Origin: Butyricimonas faecalis
GTDB taxonomy: Bacteria; Bacteroidota; Bacteroidia; Bacteroidales; Marinifilaceae
Length of the DNA: 64,000 nucleotides
Assembly: GCF_003991565.1 (NCBI RefSeq)
Contig: NZ_CP032819.1
Span: 2,542,001 to 2,606,000, forward strand
Reading direction: 5' to 3'
Shown: one piece after another, positions 26,656 through 35,589 of the stretch
Layout: every line of letters starts with the position of its first letter
Numbering within the stretch: position 1 is the first letter of the stretch
Notes under the pieces: generated by a model
Databases searched by the model: none
Seen by the model: only the letters and a program-made list of their open reading frames with translations
What the model was told of the DNA's origin: nothing
Translations under genes and position numbers: made by a program

Positions 26656-27774
26656 ATGAAACAAATATTATTTACTGTCACTTGTCTTTTAACCCTACTC
26701 GGTTGTCAATCGAGGTCTACAATCACTTTTACCAAAAATGTTTACATTCCACAATATGCCAAAGGATTTGACATCATGGGAGCAGATCACACGGAGAGTA
26801 CGATCGTTCACGTGCGCAATCCATGGAAAGGAGCGGAAGACGTTGAGATGTCTTACTTCATAGCACGCAATGACGAGATTCCTCCACAAGATTTCAAGGG
26901 TGTTGTCATTCCCGCGGGAGCGAAGCGGATTGTTTGTATGTCTTCCTCGTACATTGCCATGCTGGATGCCTTCGGGCAAGTGAATCGGGTGGTCGGTGTT
27001 TCCGGTATCCACTTCATTACGAATCCTTATATCAATCAACACAAAGATGAGATCAAGGATATGGGAGCCGAGATTAACTACGAACTGCTTGTGGGATTAA
27101 ACCCGGACTTGGTGCTACTTTACGGTATTGGAGATGCCCAATCTACGGTAACCGATAAATTAAAAGAGCTACATATTCCTTACATGTACGTGGCCGAATA
27201 CATGGAAGAATCGCCCCTAGGAAAAGCAGAATGGATGGTTGCCCTTGCGGAATTAACGGATTGCCGAGAAGCCGGGAAACAAGCCTTTCAAGACATTCCT
27301 GAACGCTATAATGCCATGAAAGAACTAGCTGCAAACGCAACCCATCGTCCAACCGTTATGCTGAATACACCTTGGCAGGATAGCTGGTTTATGCCTTCCG
27401 TTAAAAGCTATATTGCACGATTAATCAGTGATGCCGGAGGGGATTATATCTACAAGAAAAACACCTCTAACGGTGCTGAAGCCATCGGTTTGGAAACAGC
27501 TTATGAATTAATCCGCAAAGCAGATGTATGGCTTAATGTTGGTTCCGCCATCTCTTTAGACGAGCTGAAGGCGGTAAATCCGAATTTCAAAGATGCCAAG
27601 GCGATACAGACAAATAGCGTGTATAACAACAATTTGCGCCGCACCCCTGGAGGAGGAAATGATTACTGGGAGTCAGGGTCTATCCATCCGGACATCGTGC
27701 TTCGAGACTTGATAAAAATCCTGCATCCCGAACTGGTGACAGAAGAATTGTATTATTTCAGACATTTGGAATAA
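26656..27774 (+). CDS. btuF: Cobalamin ABC transporter substrate-binding lipoprotein (BtuF-type)
   Basis: This 372-residue lipoprotein (MKQILFTVTCLLTLLG, then CQSRS) is a class III metal/B12 substrate-binding protein with two lobes joined by a long helix. Typical segments are KRIVCMSSSYIAMLDAFGQ, VVGVSG, NYELLVGLNPDLVLLYG and, in the C-lobe, PWQDSWFMPSVKSYIARLISDAGGDYIY. It would carry corrinoid from the periplasmic side of BtuB to the permease. It is first in a three-gene operon with permease and ATPase, behind a cobalamin riboswitch, so B12 rather than iron-siderophore is the likely substrate. Confidence 0.88.
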   Translation: MKQILFTVTCLLTLLGCQSRSTITFTKNVYIPQYAKGFDIMGADHTESTIVHVRNPWKGAEDVEMSYFIARNDEIPPQDFKGVVIPAGAKRIVCMSSSYIAMLDAFGQVNRVVGVSGIHFITNPYINQHKDEIKDMGAEINYELLVGLNPDLVLLYGIGDAQSTVTDKLKELHIPYMYVAEYMEESPLGKAEWMVALAELTDCREAGKQAFQDIPERYNAMKELAANATHRPTVMLNTPWQDSWFMPSVKSYIARLISDAGGDYIYKKNTSNGAEAIGLETAYELIRKADVWLNVGSAISLDELKAVNPNFKDAKAIQTNSVYNNNLRRTPGGGNDYWESGSIHPDIVLRDLIKILHPELVTEELYYFRHLE

Positions 27775-27807
27775 TTTGTAAATTCAAGCTTTAGATTAAT
27801 ACCACGT

Positions 27808-28809
27808 ATGCACCGCAACACCATTATATTCACATTGTTAATTCCTTTAGCAGTCATTTTGTTCGTGCTAGATTTATTATCCGGAGATTCAGCCCTTACG
27901 GTCGGAGAGGTATGGAATGCATTGACAGGCAACGAGGTTGACGAGATTACCCGAAATATCGTATTGTCGATCCGGTTGGTTAGAACGATTGTAGCACTAC
28001 TCATCGGTGTGGCTCTATCGATAAGCGGCTTGCAAATGCAAACTGTTTTTCGCAATCCCTTGGCAGATCCTTATCTGTTGGGGGTTAGCTCCGGTTCCGG
28101 TTTAGGTGTTGCATTCTTCATTTTGGGTGCACCATTACTCGGTTTAAATCACTCCGTCTTTTGGCAATCCGTGGGAATTGTCGGAGCCGGTTGGGGCGGT
28201 GCTATCCTGGTATTACTACTCATAGCCATTATCAGCCGCTACATGAAAAATATATTAGGAGTATTGATCATGGGGGTCATGATCGGTTATATCGCGGGTG
28301 CTATTGTACAGATATTACAATACTTAAGTTCAGCCGAGCAACTGAAAATGTTTTTCCTTTGGTCCATGGGTTCCCTGGGACATGTAACGACCATCAAACT
28401 GTTTATCATGATACCCGTGGTCTGTATCGGTACCATACTGTCCGTCTATTGCATCAAAGCCTTGAACCTTCTTTTGCTGGGAGACAGTTACGCACAAACG
28501 ATGGGACTTAACATTCGAAAGGCCCGGACTCTCATTTTTATATCAACCACACTGCTTACGGGAACTGTAACCGCATTTTGTGGTCCCGTGGGTTTCCTGG
28601 GGCTTGCCGTTCCTCATGTGGCCCGTATGTTGTTCAACAATGCCGACCACCGGACGTTATTGCCCGGAAGTATATTATTAGGGATCATCGCCATGTTAGC
28701 GTGCGACATCGTTGCCAAAACACTTATTTTACCCGTTAATTGCATTACTGCTTTACTAGGCATCCCGGTTATTATTTGGGTGGTATACAAAAACCTTCGT
28801 GTAGCATGA
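27808..28809 (+). CDS. btuC: Cobalamin ABC transporter permease (BtuC/FecCD family)
   Basis: This 333-residue inner-membrane permease has about ten hydrophobic helices. FecCD/BtuC hallmarks are SIRLVRTIVALLIGVALSISGLQMQ near residue 50 (given here only in part as RLVRTIVALLIG), the FRNPLADPYLLGVSSGSGLG signature, and the coupling-helix region GPVGFLGLAVPHVARML near residue 270. It starts 33 bases after btuF, and its stop codon overlaps the start of the ATPase gene (ATGA). Two copies would form the channel with two ATPase subunits. Confidence 0.92.
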   Translation: MHRNTIIFTLLIPLAVILFVLDLLSGDSALTVGEVWNALTGNEVDEITRNIVLSIRLVRTIVALLIGVALSISGLQMQTVFRNPLADPYLLGVSSGSGLGVAFFILGAPLLGLNHSVFWQSVGIVGAGWGGAILVLLLIAIISRYMKNILGVLIMGVMIGYIAGAIVQILQYLSSAEQLKMFFLWSMGSLGHVTTIKLFIMIPVVCIGTILSVYCIKALNLLLLGDSYAQTMGLNIRKARTLIFISTTLLTGTVTAFCGPVGFLGLAVPHVARMLFNNADHRTLLPGSILLGIIAMLACDIVAKTLILPVNCITALLGIPVIIWVVYKNLRVA

Positions 28810-29561
28810 TACAACTGAAAGATTTAACATTAGGATACGGACAACGCATCTTGCTGGACCGCGTGTCAGCCAAATTGAGTGAAGGAGGTTTAATCGCCTT
28901 ATTGGGGCGCAATGGCAGTGGAAAGAGCACCTTGTTGCGAGCCATCGCCAGATTAGGAGAGATTGCCTCGGGAGAGGTGTTACTGAACGGGAAAGAGATA
29001 AGCAGATTGCGACCGGAGGAGTTGGCAAAAATCATCAGTTTTGTGACTACCGAAAAGATTCGAATCCCGAACTTAAAGTGTCAAGATGTCGTGGCTTTAG
29101 GACGGGCTCCCTACACGAACTGGGTCGGACGCTTGGAAGCACGAGATCGAGAAATCGTTGCACAATCGTTGGCATTACTCGATATGTCCACCTACGCCGA
29201 ACGAACAATGGATCAGATGTCGGACGGGGAGTGCCAGCGAATCATGATCGCCCGGGCTCTCGCTCAAGACACGCCCATTATCCTGCTTGATGAACCCACC
29301 TCTTTTCTGGACCTACCGAACCGTTACGAGTTGGGTGTTCTATTGCAGAAGCTGGCACACGAGCAAAATAAATGCATTCTCTTTTCAACTCACGAGCTCG
29401 ATATCGCTCTCACGCTCTGTGATTCCATTGCTTTAATTGATCGCCCGCATTTGCACTACCTGCCCACGCAACAGATGATCAATAGCGGTCATATCGAACG
29501 TCTGTTTCGTAACGAGACCATCACGTTCGATCCGAAAGAATTGCGCATCCGTATCCGGTGA
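28806..29561 (+). CDS. btuD: Cobalamin ABC transporter ATPase (BtuD-type)
   Basis: This 251-residue ABC ATPase has Walker A GRNGSGKST near residue 37, a Q-loop-like FVTTEKI, the signature MSDGECQR, Walker B IILLDEPTSFLD and the switch histidine in FSTHELD. The start at 28806 overlaps the permease stop (ATGA). A longer frame starting at 28740 would overlap btuC by 70 bases and add residues not found in the family. The gene closes the riboswitch-controlled btuFCD operon. Confidence 0.93.
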   Translation: MIQLKDLTLGYGQRILLDRVSAKLSEGGLIALLGRNGSGKSTLLRAIARLGEIASGEVLLNGKEISRLRPEELAKIISFVTTEKIRIPNLKCQDVVALGRAPYTNWVGRLEARDREIVAQSLALLDMSTYAERTMDQMSDGECQRIMIARALAQDTPIILLDEPTSFLDLPNRYELGVLLQKLAHEQNKCILFSTHELDIALTLCDSIALIDRPHLHYLPTQQMINSGHIERLFRNETITFDPKELRIRIR

Positions 29562-29623
29562 AAGTTCGCTTGACAGCAGGCGTTAAACTTGTCGTTCATT
29601 GTCGATAATCATATAAAATTGAG

Positions 29624-29631
29624 TATCTTTG
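29624..29631 (+). promoter_or_regulatory. Promoter -7 box of the AAA/PD-(D/E)XK gene
   Basis: TATCTTTG fits TAnnTTTG and lies 29 bases before the start codon at 29660. A partial -33 box (ATTG) is 22 bases upstream. Confidence 0.5.
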
Positions 29632-29659
29632 TTCTATTATTATCCATAAACGAACGCGC

Positions 29660-31210
29660 ATGAGTGAGAAAATTTACCCCATAGGTATCCAGAATTTCGA
29701 AAAGATCCGGAAAGAAGGTTATTTCTATATCGACAAAACTGCTTTGATTTACCGGCTGGTAAAAACGGGTAGTTATTATTTCCTCAGTCGCCCGCGTCGT
29801 TTTGGCAAGAGCCTGTTAATCTCAACATTGGAAGCCTATTTCCGGGGAGAAAAGGAGTTGTTTAAAGGGTTGGCCATCGAGAAGCTGGAAAAAGATTGGG
29901 TGAAACGCCCGGTACTGCATATCGATCTGAATATCGGGAAATATGATGCCCCCGACAGTTTGGACAAAATTCTAAACGAAGCCCTTGTCAAGTGGGAATC
30001 GGTGTTTGGCACGGGTGCCGGAGAAAGTACTTTGGCCTTACGCTTCAAAGGAGTCGTGGAACGAGCCTACAAGCAATCCGGACAACGGGTTGCCATTCTT
30101 GTTGACGAGTATGACAAACCTCTGTTACAAGCCATCGGTAACGAGGAGCTTCAACGGGAATACCGTAACACGCTGAAACCGTTTTACGGGGTACTTAAAA
30201 CAATGGACGGGTGTATCCAGTTTGCCATGCTCACGGGCGTGACTAAATTCGGTAAGGTAAGCGTGTTCAGTGACCTGAATAACTTGGAAGATCTTTCCAT
30301 GTGGAATGAATATATCACTCTTTGCGGTGTCAGCAATCAGGAAATACATGAAAATTTAGAAGAAGAATTACATGAATTTGCCAAGGTCCAAAATATGACC
30401 TACGATGAAGTCAACGCGGAACTGGGGAAATGGTATGACGGGTATCACTTCACACACGACTCGATTGGTATATATAATCCGTTTAGCCTGCTAAACGCAT
30501 TCAAGCGGAAAGACTTCAACAATTACTGGTTCGAAACGGGCACACCGACGTATCTCGTGGAGCTACTGAAACGCAATCATTATGACTTGGAACGCATGGC
30601 TACCGAAGAAACCAGTTCCGACGTCTTGAATAGCATTTACGGTGATGAACAGCCTATTCCCGTGATCTTCCAAAGCGGGTACCTCACTATTAAAAGCTAT
30701 GATAAAGAATTCGGATTGTACCGCCTAGGATTTCCAAATAAAGAAGTGGAGGAAGGTTTTATCAATTTTCTGATGCCTTTTTACACCCGATTCAACAAAA
30801 TCGAAGCCCCGTTTGAAATACAAAAATTCGTCCGTGAAATACGTGCCGGGCAACTAGAAGCCTTTTTCAATAGGTTGAAAAGCTTCCTGGCCGATACTCC
30901 TTACGAACTGATCAGCGAACAGGAACGGCATTATCAAAACGTGCTTTTCATTATCTTCAAGTTGGTAGGTTTTTACACGGAAGTAGAGTATCACACTTCC
31001 GAGGGTCGCGTGGATCTCGTGTTGAAGACCAAAGATTATATCTATATCATGGAGTTTAAACTGAATGGCAGTGCCGAGGATGCCTTGCAACAAATCCACG
31101 ACAAGCATTACGCCCAACCATTCCAATCTGACAAGCGAAAAATATTTAAAATCGGGGTGAACTTTAGTTCGAAAACAAGGAATATCGAGAAATGGATCGT
31201 GGAATCTTGA
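29660..31210 (+). CDS. AAA-ATPase-like / PD-(D/E)XK nuclease-like protein
   Basis: This 516-residue cytosolic protein belongs to the large Bacteroidetes family with an N-terminal AAA-ATPase-like domain and a C-terminal PD-(D/E)XK nuclease-like domain (DUF1703). The start MSEKIYPIGIQNFEKIRKEG and YIDKTALIYRLVKTG is diagnostic, followed by a P-loop-like SRPRRFGKSLLIS. The nuclease half shows EVEYHTSEGRVDLVLKTKDY and IMEFKL, giving the D and ExK residues. Genomes in this group carry many copies, and their role is unknown. It has its own promoter and is probably independent of the B12 genes upstream. Confidence 0.85.
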   Translation: MSEKIYPIGIQNFEKIRKEGYFYIDKTALIYRLVKTGSYYFLSRPRRFGKSLLISTLEAYFRGEKELFKGLAIEKLEKDWVKRPVLHIDLNIGKYDAPDSLDKILNEALVKWESVFGTGAGESTLALRFKGVVERAYKQSGQRVAILVDEYDKPLLQAIGNEELQREYRNTLKPFYGVLKTMDGCIQFAMLTGVTKFGKVSVFSDLNNLEDLSMWNEYITLCGVSNQEIHENLEEELHEFAKVQNMTYDEVNAELGKWYDGYHFTHDSIGIYNPFSLLNAFKRKDFNNYWFETGTPTYLVELLKRNHYDLERMATEETSSDVLNSIYGDEQPIPVIFQSGYLTIKSYDKEFGLYRLGFPNKEVEEGFINFLMPFYTRFNKIEAPFEIQKFVREIRAGQLEAFFNRLKSFLADTPYELISEQERHYQNVLFIIFKLVGFYTEVEYHTSEGRVDLVLKTKDYIYIMEFKLNGSAEDALQQIHDKHYAQPFQSDKRKIFKIGVNFSSKTRNIEKWIVES

Positions 31211-31267
31211 CGATATGGATTCATCCCGATAGGAATCCTCCCGACAAGAAACTAACTCACTCCACAA

Positions 31268-31636
31268 TTATTTCATGAACACAAAGTAAACCGCTAACAC
31301 TAAACAAACACAAGCAGCCAAATGATTCCATTGGAAAGTTACGCCTTTGAAGAAAAGCATGGAGAAGATTATGAATATGGTCAGTGTGATTACTTCTTGA
31401 ACCACTTTTAACTGCATCAGGGAAAAAGGTCCTCCATTCCCAATGAACCCTAATCGGTTGGCCGGAACTTGAGCACAATACTCCAATAAAGCGATACTCC
31501 ACGAAAACAGGATTACCCCGAAGAGAGGCCAATTGTCAATCCATTTCATTTCTTGTAGTTTCAAATGGCCATACCAGGCAAAAGTCATAAATACGTTTGA
31601 AACAATTAATAATAATATCGCATAAAATCCCTGCAT
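31268..31636 (-). CDS. DUF486 family small membrane protein
   Basis: This 122-residue protein has four hydrophobic helices and the DUF486 pattern: VFMTFAWYGHLK near the start, LFSWSIALLEYCAQVPANRLG in the middle and a KVVQEVITLTIF segment. The ATG at 31636 (MQGFYAIL) is preferred to an upstream one at 31756, because the extra 40 residues lack family character and the shorter form matches the usual length of about 115. DUF486 is related to drug/metabolite transporter (EamA-like) proteins; the substrate is unknown. It is transcribed alone. Confidence 0.82.
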   Translation of the reverse strand: MQGFYAILLLIVSNVFMTFAWYGHLKLQEMKWIDNWPLFGVILFSWSIALLEYCAQVPANRLGFIGNGGPFSLMQLKVVQEVITLTIFIIFSMLFFKGVTFQWNHLAACVCLVLAVYFVFMK

Positions 31637-31783
31637 ATTCTCAGTGTATTTATAGTTTTCTAGAAAACGACACAAAAGTACAAATTTCAAAAGAAATTCA
31701 TTAAATCGACAAAGGAAAGAAAGTCTTTCATACAAACTAGAAAAATAATAGAACATCAGAGAATTTTTTCAACCTGTAAACAT

Positions 31784-31791
31784 TATCTTTG
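31784..31791 (+). promoter_or_regulatory. Promoter -7 box of the ATPase-DUF4435 pair
   Basis: TATCTTTG matches TAnnTTTG and is 40 bases before the start codon at 31832. The -33 region is only a T-run. Confidence 0.5.
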
Positions 31792-31831
31792 TTCGTGATA
31801 ACGGATAAACTTTACCATCAAGAAGTAGCAT

Positions 31832-32665
31832 ATGAAAGCGAACAAGATTCAGAAAATAGAGATCCGCAATATATGGGGGAAATATAATTTCCGGTGGGAA
31901 AATCTCAATCCCGATGTAAATATCTTGACAGGTATTAACGGTAGCGGGAAAACCACATTCTTCAATATTATTGACGCCTTACTTTCGGCAGATATTAAAC
32001 GCTTGAAATTATATAATATTGAGGCAGAGGTTACGATTGACGACATCTTGATCAGCTTTCGGAAAGATAGTACCCTAGCATCCGTAAAACAAAAGTTAGC
32101 CGGGGTAAATTATTTGAAGATAAGTACATTTGATGTACCTATCCGTGACCGACGGAAAATGGGTAAAGAGGATAGTCCCCTACTCAGCGAATTGAAGGAG
32201 ATCGTGTACAGCGTGGGCGAAAATAACAATTCGTTTTCTGATTACCGCCTTCGAGCTACAAATTTCCCGGATCAAGCGGAAAAGATTAATTGCAGGATTC
32301 GCAAGTTTTATGACACCGTGAACCACCTGTTTGCCGGAACGGGGAAAACCATCGAAATAGATCCGATGACCAATCAACTGGTTTTTCGAGATGGGGATGA
32401 AATTATACATCTCTACAAGCTATCATCAGGCGAGAAACAATTATTGATCATCCTGCTCCGCGTGTTCTTGATGGACGAACAACCCTATATTCTACTTATG
32501 GATGAACCGGAAATTTCGTTACATATCGAGTGGCAGTACCGTCTTTTTGAAGAAATTCAAAAACTGAATCCACATTGTCAAATCATCACCTCTACCCACT
32601 CCCCGAGTTTGTTTGGCGATGGTTGGGGCGATAAGTTGGTATTTATCGAAGACTTATTAATTTAA
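31832..32665 (+). CDS. ABC/OLD-type AAA ATPase of a PARIS-like defence pair
   Basis: This 277-residue ATPase has Walker A GINGSGKTT at residues 34-42, the ABC signature KLSSGEKQLL, Walker B YILLMDEPEISLH and a switch histidine in ITSTHSPSLF. This order marks the ABC-like AAA_15/AAA_21 group used in OLD, Septu and PARIS systems. The gene is followed after 63 bases by a DUF4435 (Toprim-like) gene. In PARIS, the ATPase AriA holds the effector AriB until a phage trigger is sensed. This ATPase is shorter than the AriA proteins I know of, so it may be a distinct subtype. A role in DNA repair cannot be excluded. Confidence 0.75.
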   Translation: MKANKIQKIEIRNIWGKYNFRWENLNPDVNILTGINGSGKTTFFNIIDALLSADIKRLKLYNIEAEVTIDDILISFRKDSTLASVKQKLAGVNYLKISTFDVPIRDRRKMGKEDSPLLSELKEIVYSVGENNNSFSDYRLRATNFPDQAEKINCRIRKFYDTVNHLFAGTGKTIEIDPMTNQLVFRDGDEIIHLYKLSSGEKQLLIILLRVFLMDEQPYILLMDEPEISLHIEWQYRLFEEIQKLNPHCQIITSTHSPSLFGDGWGDKLVFIEDLLI

Positions 32666-32728
32666 TAACCTTGTTAATTTTAGATTTTAGGAATCTATTT
32701 AGTTTTTAGCTTTTAATTCTTATCTTCT

Positions 32729-33685
32729 ATGTTTTCTCCTCCTATATCCAAAGAAAAATATTATTACCATGCAGCCAAACGTTTTATGATGGACGCCCAG
32801 CTCTTGCGTTGTAAGGCGACTATTCACGTGGAAGATAAAGACGACATTGTTTTCTGGAGTGATATTTTTAAACATTTCCGCCCGAATGACCGGTTTCATT
32901 TTATCGCGGGCTCCCGGAACGAACGGGGTCATGAAACCAAAGGAGTGACGCAATGTCTGAAATATGTCAAATACCTAAACCCGAAATTTTTTATCTGCAT
33001 CGATAGTGACTATCGCTATTTGCTACAAGAACAAGGGATTGATGTCAAGCATTATATTTTTCAGACTTATACTTATTCTTTCGAGAACCATCATTGTTAT
33101 GACAAGGGTTTGAACGAGCTATGCTACCGGATCACGACTCTACCTAATAACGTGTTCGATTTTCACCAATTCCTGAAAGAGTATTCGAATATCGTGTACA
33201 AATTATTCCTGTGGCATCTTTATTTCTTGGTAGCAGATCCAAAACGATTTTCGATCGCTGATTTCAACGAACTGGTTTCGTTTCAATGGCAACGTCGACC
33301 AGACATCCGCCAGAACGGACGCCACGAGTTAAACAAGCTGAAAGGACGGATAGAACAGAAACTTGCTCAACTCCGGAAGAATTATCCCAAAGCAAACCTT
33401 TCCATACTCGAGAGAAAGTATCAAAAGATGGGACTAACCCCAGATACCACGTATCTTTTTATCCGAGGACATAATATCTACGATATGGTTTACATGTTGA
33501 ATCGGGAAGTTTGTAAAAAGGTGCTACGAATTGCGAAAGATTCGTATTCCGGTTCACGACAACCGCCCCACGTCAACCTTTTCGGATACCGGAACAGCAT
33601 TGACGATCAATTAAAAAAGAATTTACATTTCGGAGCTTATCCAGCCATTCGCAAAATAGAAGAAGATGTTCGCCTTTTATTTTAG
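32729..33685 (+). CDS. DUF4435 Toprim-like effector of a PARIS-like defence pair
   Basis: This 318-residue protein has a DUF4435 N-terminal half with Toprim residues: the glutamate in VEDKDDIVFW (E35) and the acidic pair in ICIDSDYRYLL (D92, D94), then YSFENHHC. In PARIS, AriB is a DUF4435 nuclease that cuts host tRNA on activation. The C-terminal half (from about 190) is basic and helical and may bind nucleic acid. The gene is co-directional with the ATPase gene upstream and ends 4 bases before a convergent gene. Defence activity is inferred from the gene pair. Confidence 0.75.
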   Translation: MFSPPISKEKYYYHAAKRFMMDAQLLRCKATIHVEDKDDIVFWSDIFKHFRPNDRFHFIAGSRNERGHETKGVTQCLKYVKYLNPKFFICIDSDYRYLLQEQGIDVKHYIFQTYTYSFENHHCYDKGLNELCYRITTLPNNVFDFHQFLKEYSNIVYKLFLWHLYFLVADPKRFSIADFNELVSFQWQRRPDIRQNGRHELNKLKGRIEQKLAQLRKNYPKANLSILERKYQKMGLTPDTTYLFIRGHNIYDMVYMLNREVCKKVLRIAKDSYSGSRQPPHVNLFGYRNSIDDQLKKNLHFGAYPAIRKIEEDVRLLF

Positions 33686-33689
33686 GTTT

Positions 33690-34931
33690 TCATTTACTCC
33701 CGGAAGGTAATACGTTCAAGATGGCTTTATGAGATTCTCCATTCTTTCCAATTGTGAGATGGACACAAACTCGTATTCGCTTATTTGACAGAGAGTTTTC
33801 CCATTTAGGTCCCTCGGCCAATAATCGGATAACCTCCTTATTGCTCTCTTTCGAGAAGCCACTTTCTATCCGAATTCGGCTGGGAACTTTTCTCTGATTC
33901 AACTCAAATGAAAGTATAACCGTCCCCATTTTATTCGAATCCAAATCTGCCTTCGGATAACGTAAAGCTTTTTCCATGTATTGATTGAAATGACGAATAT
34001 CATCTCCAGACAAGGTCCCAAGTGCAACATTCTGTTTACCGGCAATAGTAGCGGTGGTTTCTTGTATTTTCACATTAGACGTTTCAACCTCTCGCTTTTT
34101 TGCAACATAACCGGTAACAACCGTTTCGTCCAGACCTTTTGTATCTTCTTCCATCTTCACTTGCAATTTATCTCCCGCCTTAACCAAAATATTTCGGGCC
34201 TTCATACCGACAAAAGAGAAGGTAAGTAAGCCCTCTGATGCAGGAAGCTCCAAAGTAAAGTACCCATTGTCATCCGAGACTACTCCCATCGTGGAACCGG
34301 AAAGGACGACTGTTACTCCCGCTAACGGATTGCCCTTTTCATCCGTTATCGTACCCGACACGGGATTATTGACTACGTTCATTTTCCGCATCATCTGTCG
34401 GGAAGTATCTTCCATTTGAACATTTGCAGAAGAAATTTCTTGATCGGCAAACTCTTTCATCTTCCGCGCACCTTCTATTTTGTCATCCGAGAATTGCAAC
34501 TGCTTTTTATCACTTGGGCGTACCATTAAAGAATCCGTTTTATCAGACAAATCCATTGCTTGACTTTCAAGCGTTACCCTTTCCCTCTCTTTAGCCTTCA
34601 CCGAATCTGATAATTGGGCAACCGTCATCACGGGTTCATCAAGCATGTTCTCTTGCCGGGTAAACCACCATGTTCCACAAACCAATAAAACAGCTAGCGA
34701 GGCTGCAACATACATCCATGTCCATTTGTGTTTGGAGGAAGAACGGGCTCGTTCATTTAACTGGCGTTCCAAACGAATCAGACCATCAATAGGATCGCTT
34801 GGAATTGAAGTCAATCCTTCCAACGCCTCAAACAAGAACGGATCGGATAAAGCCTCCCGCTCCATACGGTTAGCAGCCTTTCCCCTCCGGTTGCCATGCA
34901 GGTATTCTTTTATGTCGTCAATCCATTCCAT
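33690..34931 (-). CDS. Membrane-anchored regulator (anti-sigma-like) with carboxypeptidase-regulatory domain
   Basis: This 413-residue protein has a cytosolic N-terminus (about 70 residues, MEWIDDIKEYLHGNRRGKAA) and one transmembrane helix (YVAASLAVLLVCGTWWF). The periplasmic part holds a CarboxypepD_reg-like beta-sandwich (VSGTITDEKGNPLAGVTVVL to about residue 265) ending in LDETVVTGY, the sequence that follows this domain in SusC receptors. A TonB-C-like end follows (ALRYPKADLDSNKMGTVILS). It overlaps the ECF sigma gene by 14 bases, as anti-sigma genes do, so it probably senses an envelope signal and restrains that sigma factor. It is not a classical FecR. Confidence 0.7.
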   Translation of the reverse strand: MEWIDDIKEYLHGNRRGKAANRMEREALSDPFLFEALEGLTSIPSDPIDGLIRLERQLNERARSSSKHKWTWMYVAASLAVLLVCGTWWFTRQENMLDEPVMTVAQLSDSVKAKERERVTLESQAMDLSDKTDSLMVRPSDKKQLQFSDDKIEGARKMKEFADQEISSANVQMEDTSRQMMRKMNVVNNPVSGTITDEKGNPLAGVTVVLSGSTMGVVSDDNGYFTLELPASEGLLTFSFVGMKARNILVKAGDKLQVKMEEDTKGLDETVVTGYVAKKREVETSNVKIQETTATIAGKQNVALGTLSGDDIRHFNQYMEKALRYPKADLDSNKMGTVILSFELNQRKVPSRIRIESGFSKESNKEVIRLLAEGPKWENSLSNKRIRVCVHLTIGKNGESHKAILNVLPSGSK

Positions 34932-35496
34932 TTGATGTTACCCCTTTACGTTCCAAACACAATTTCAAATTCCGTTTCCCATTCTGTATAAAACTCTTTA
35001 CCATTTTCAAAGAAAACCCCGTGCGTTCCTCTACTTCTTTATACGAAAGTTCATCGAAGAAGAAATATTTCACACTGATACGTTGTTTTTCTGGCAAACT
35101 CTCAACACATTCTCGTAACGATTCCTCCCGATTTTCACTCTCGGATACAACTGTAAGATGAAAATCATCGCAAAATTCCATAAAAGAATCGTCTAAAGAA
35201 ACAGACAAATTTTTACTTCTTTTCCGAATTTCCATCAAACAATTATTGCGAATGCAGGTATATAGCCAAGCTTTAAATGATTGTATTTCCACCTCTTTTA
35301 TCTTCACAACCAATTCTTCAAATAATTGCATAACGGCATCTTGTGCATCTTCCGGTCGCTTCAGATACTTTAAGGCTACCCCGTATACTAAAGGCATGTA
35401 TCTTTTATAAGCTTCCACGAAATACACCAATTCACCACTGTCACAATATCTTTTCAGTAGTTCTTCATCCGTTAGGTTCTCCTGCTCCGGCTTCAC
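34918..35496 (-). CDS. ECF-type RNA polymerase sigma factor
   Basis: This 192-residue sigma-70 family factor has region 2 (YMPLVYGVALKYLKRPEDAQDAVMQLFEEL, in part, and FKAWLYTCIRNNCL) and region 4 (ESLPEKQRISVKYFF, then LSYKEVEERTGFSLKMVKSFI, in part). It would direct transcription in response to a signal passed by the membrane protein encoded in overlap downstream. The gene is divergent from the von Willebrand A gene at 35590, a likely target. A TATATTTG promoter box precedes it. Confidence 0.88.
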   Translation of the reverse strand: MKPEQENLTDEELLKRYCDSGELVYFVEAYKRYMPLVYGVALKYLKRPEDAQDAVMQLFEELVVKIKEVEIQSFKAWLYTCIRNNCLMEIRKRSKNLSVSLDDSFMEFCDDFHLTVVSESENREESLRECVESLPEKQRISVKYFFFDELSYKEVEERTGFSLKMVKSFIQNGKRNLKLCLERKGVTSNGMD

Positions 35497-35517
35497 ATGT
35501 TTACGCGTTAATTTTTA

Positions 35518-35525
35518 CAAATATA
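35518..35525 (-). promoter_or_regulatory. Promoter -7 box of the ECF sigma gene
   Basis: On the minus strand TATATTTG matches TAnnTTTG, 22 bases before the sigma factor start codon. Confidence 0.5.
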
Positions 35526-35589
35526 AGAATAAAAAAAAATCTCTCTAAATATTTATGGAATTTCTTTTAAACAGTCATCTTAAGATAAA

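Noticed and set aside
28740..28805. Upstream start for the btuD gene
   Set aside because: It would overlap btuC by 70 bases; the ATGA junction at 28806 is the normal coupling.
31637..31756. Longer start of the DUF486 gene
   Set aside because: The 40 extra residues are not part of the family and contain a second hydrophobic run with many cysteines.
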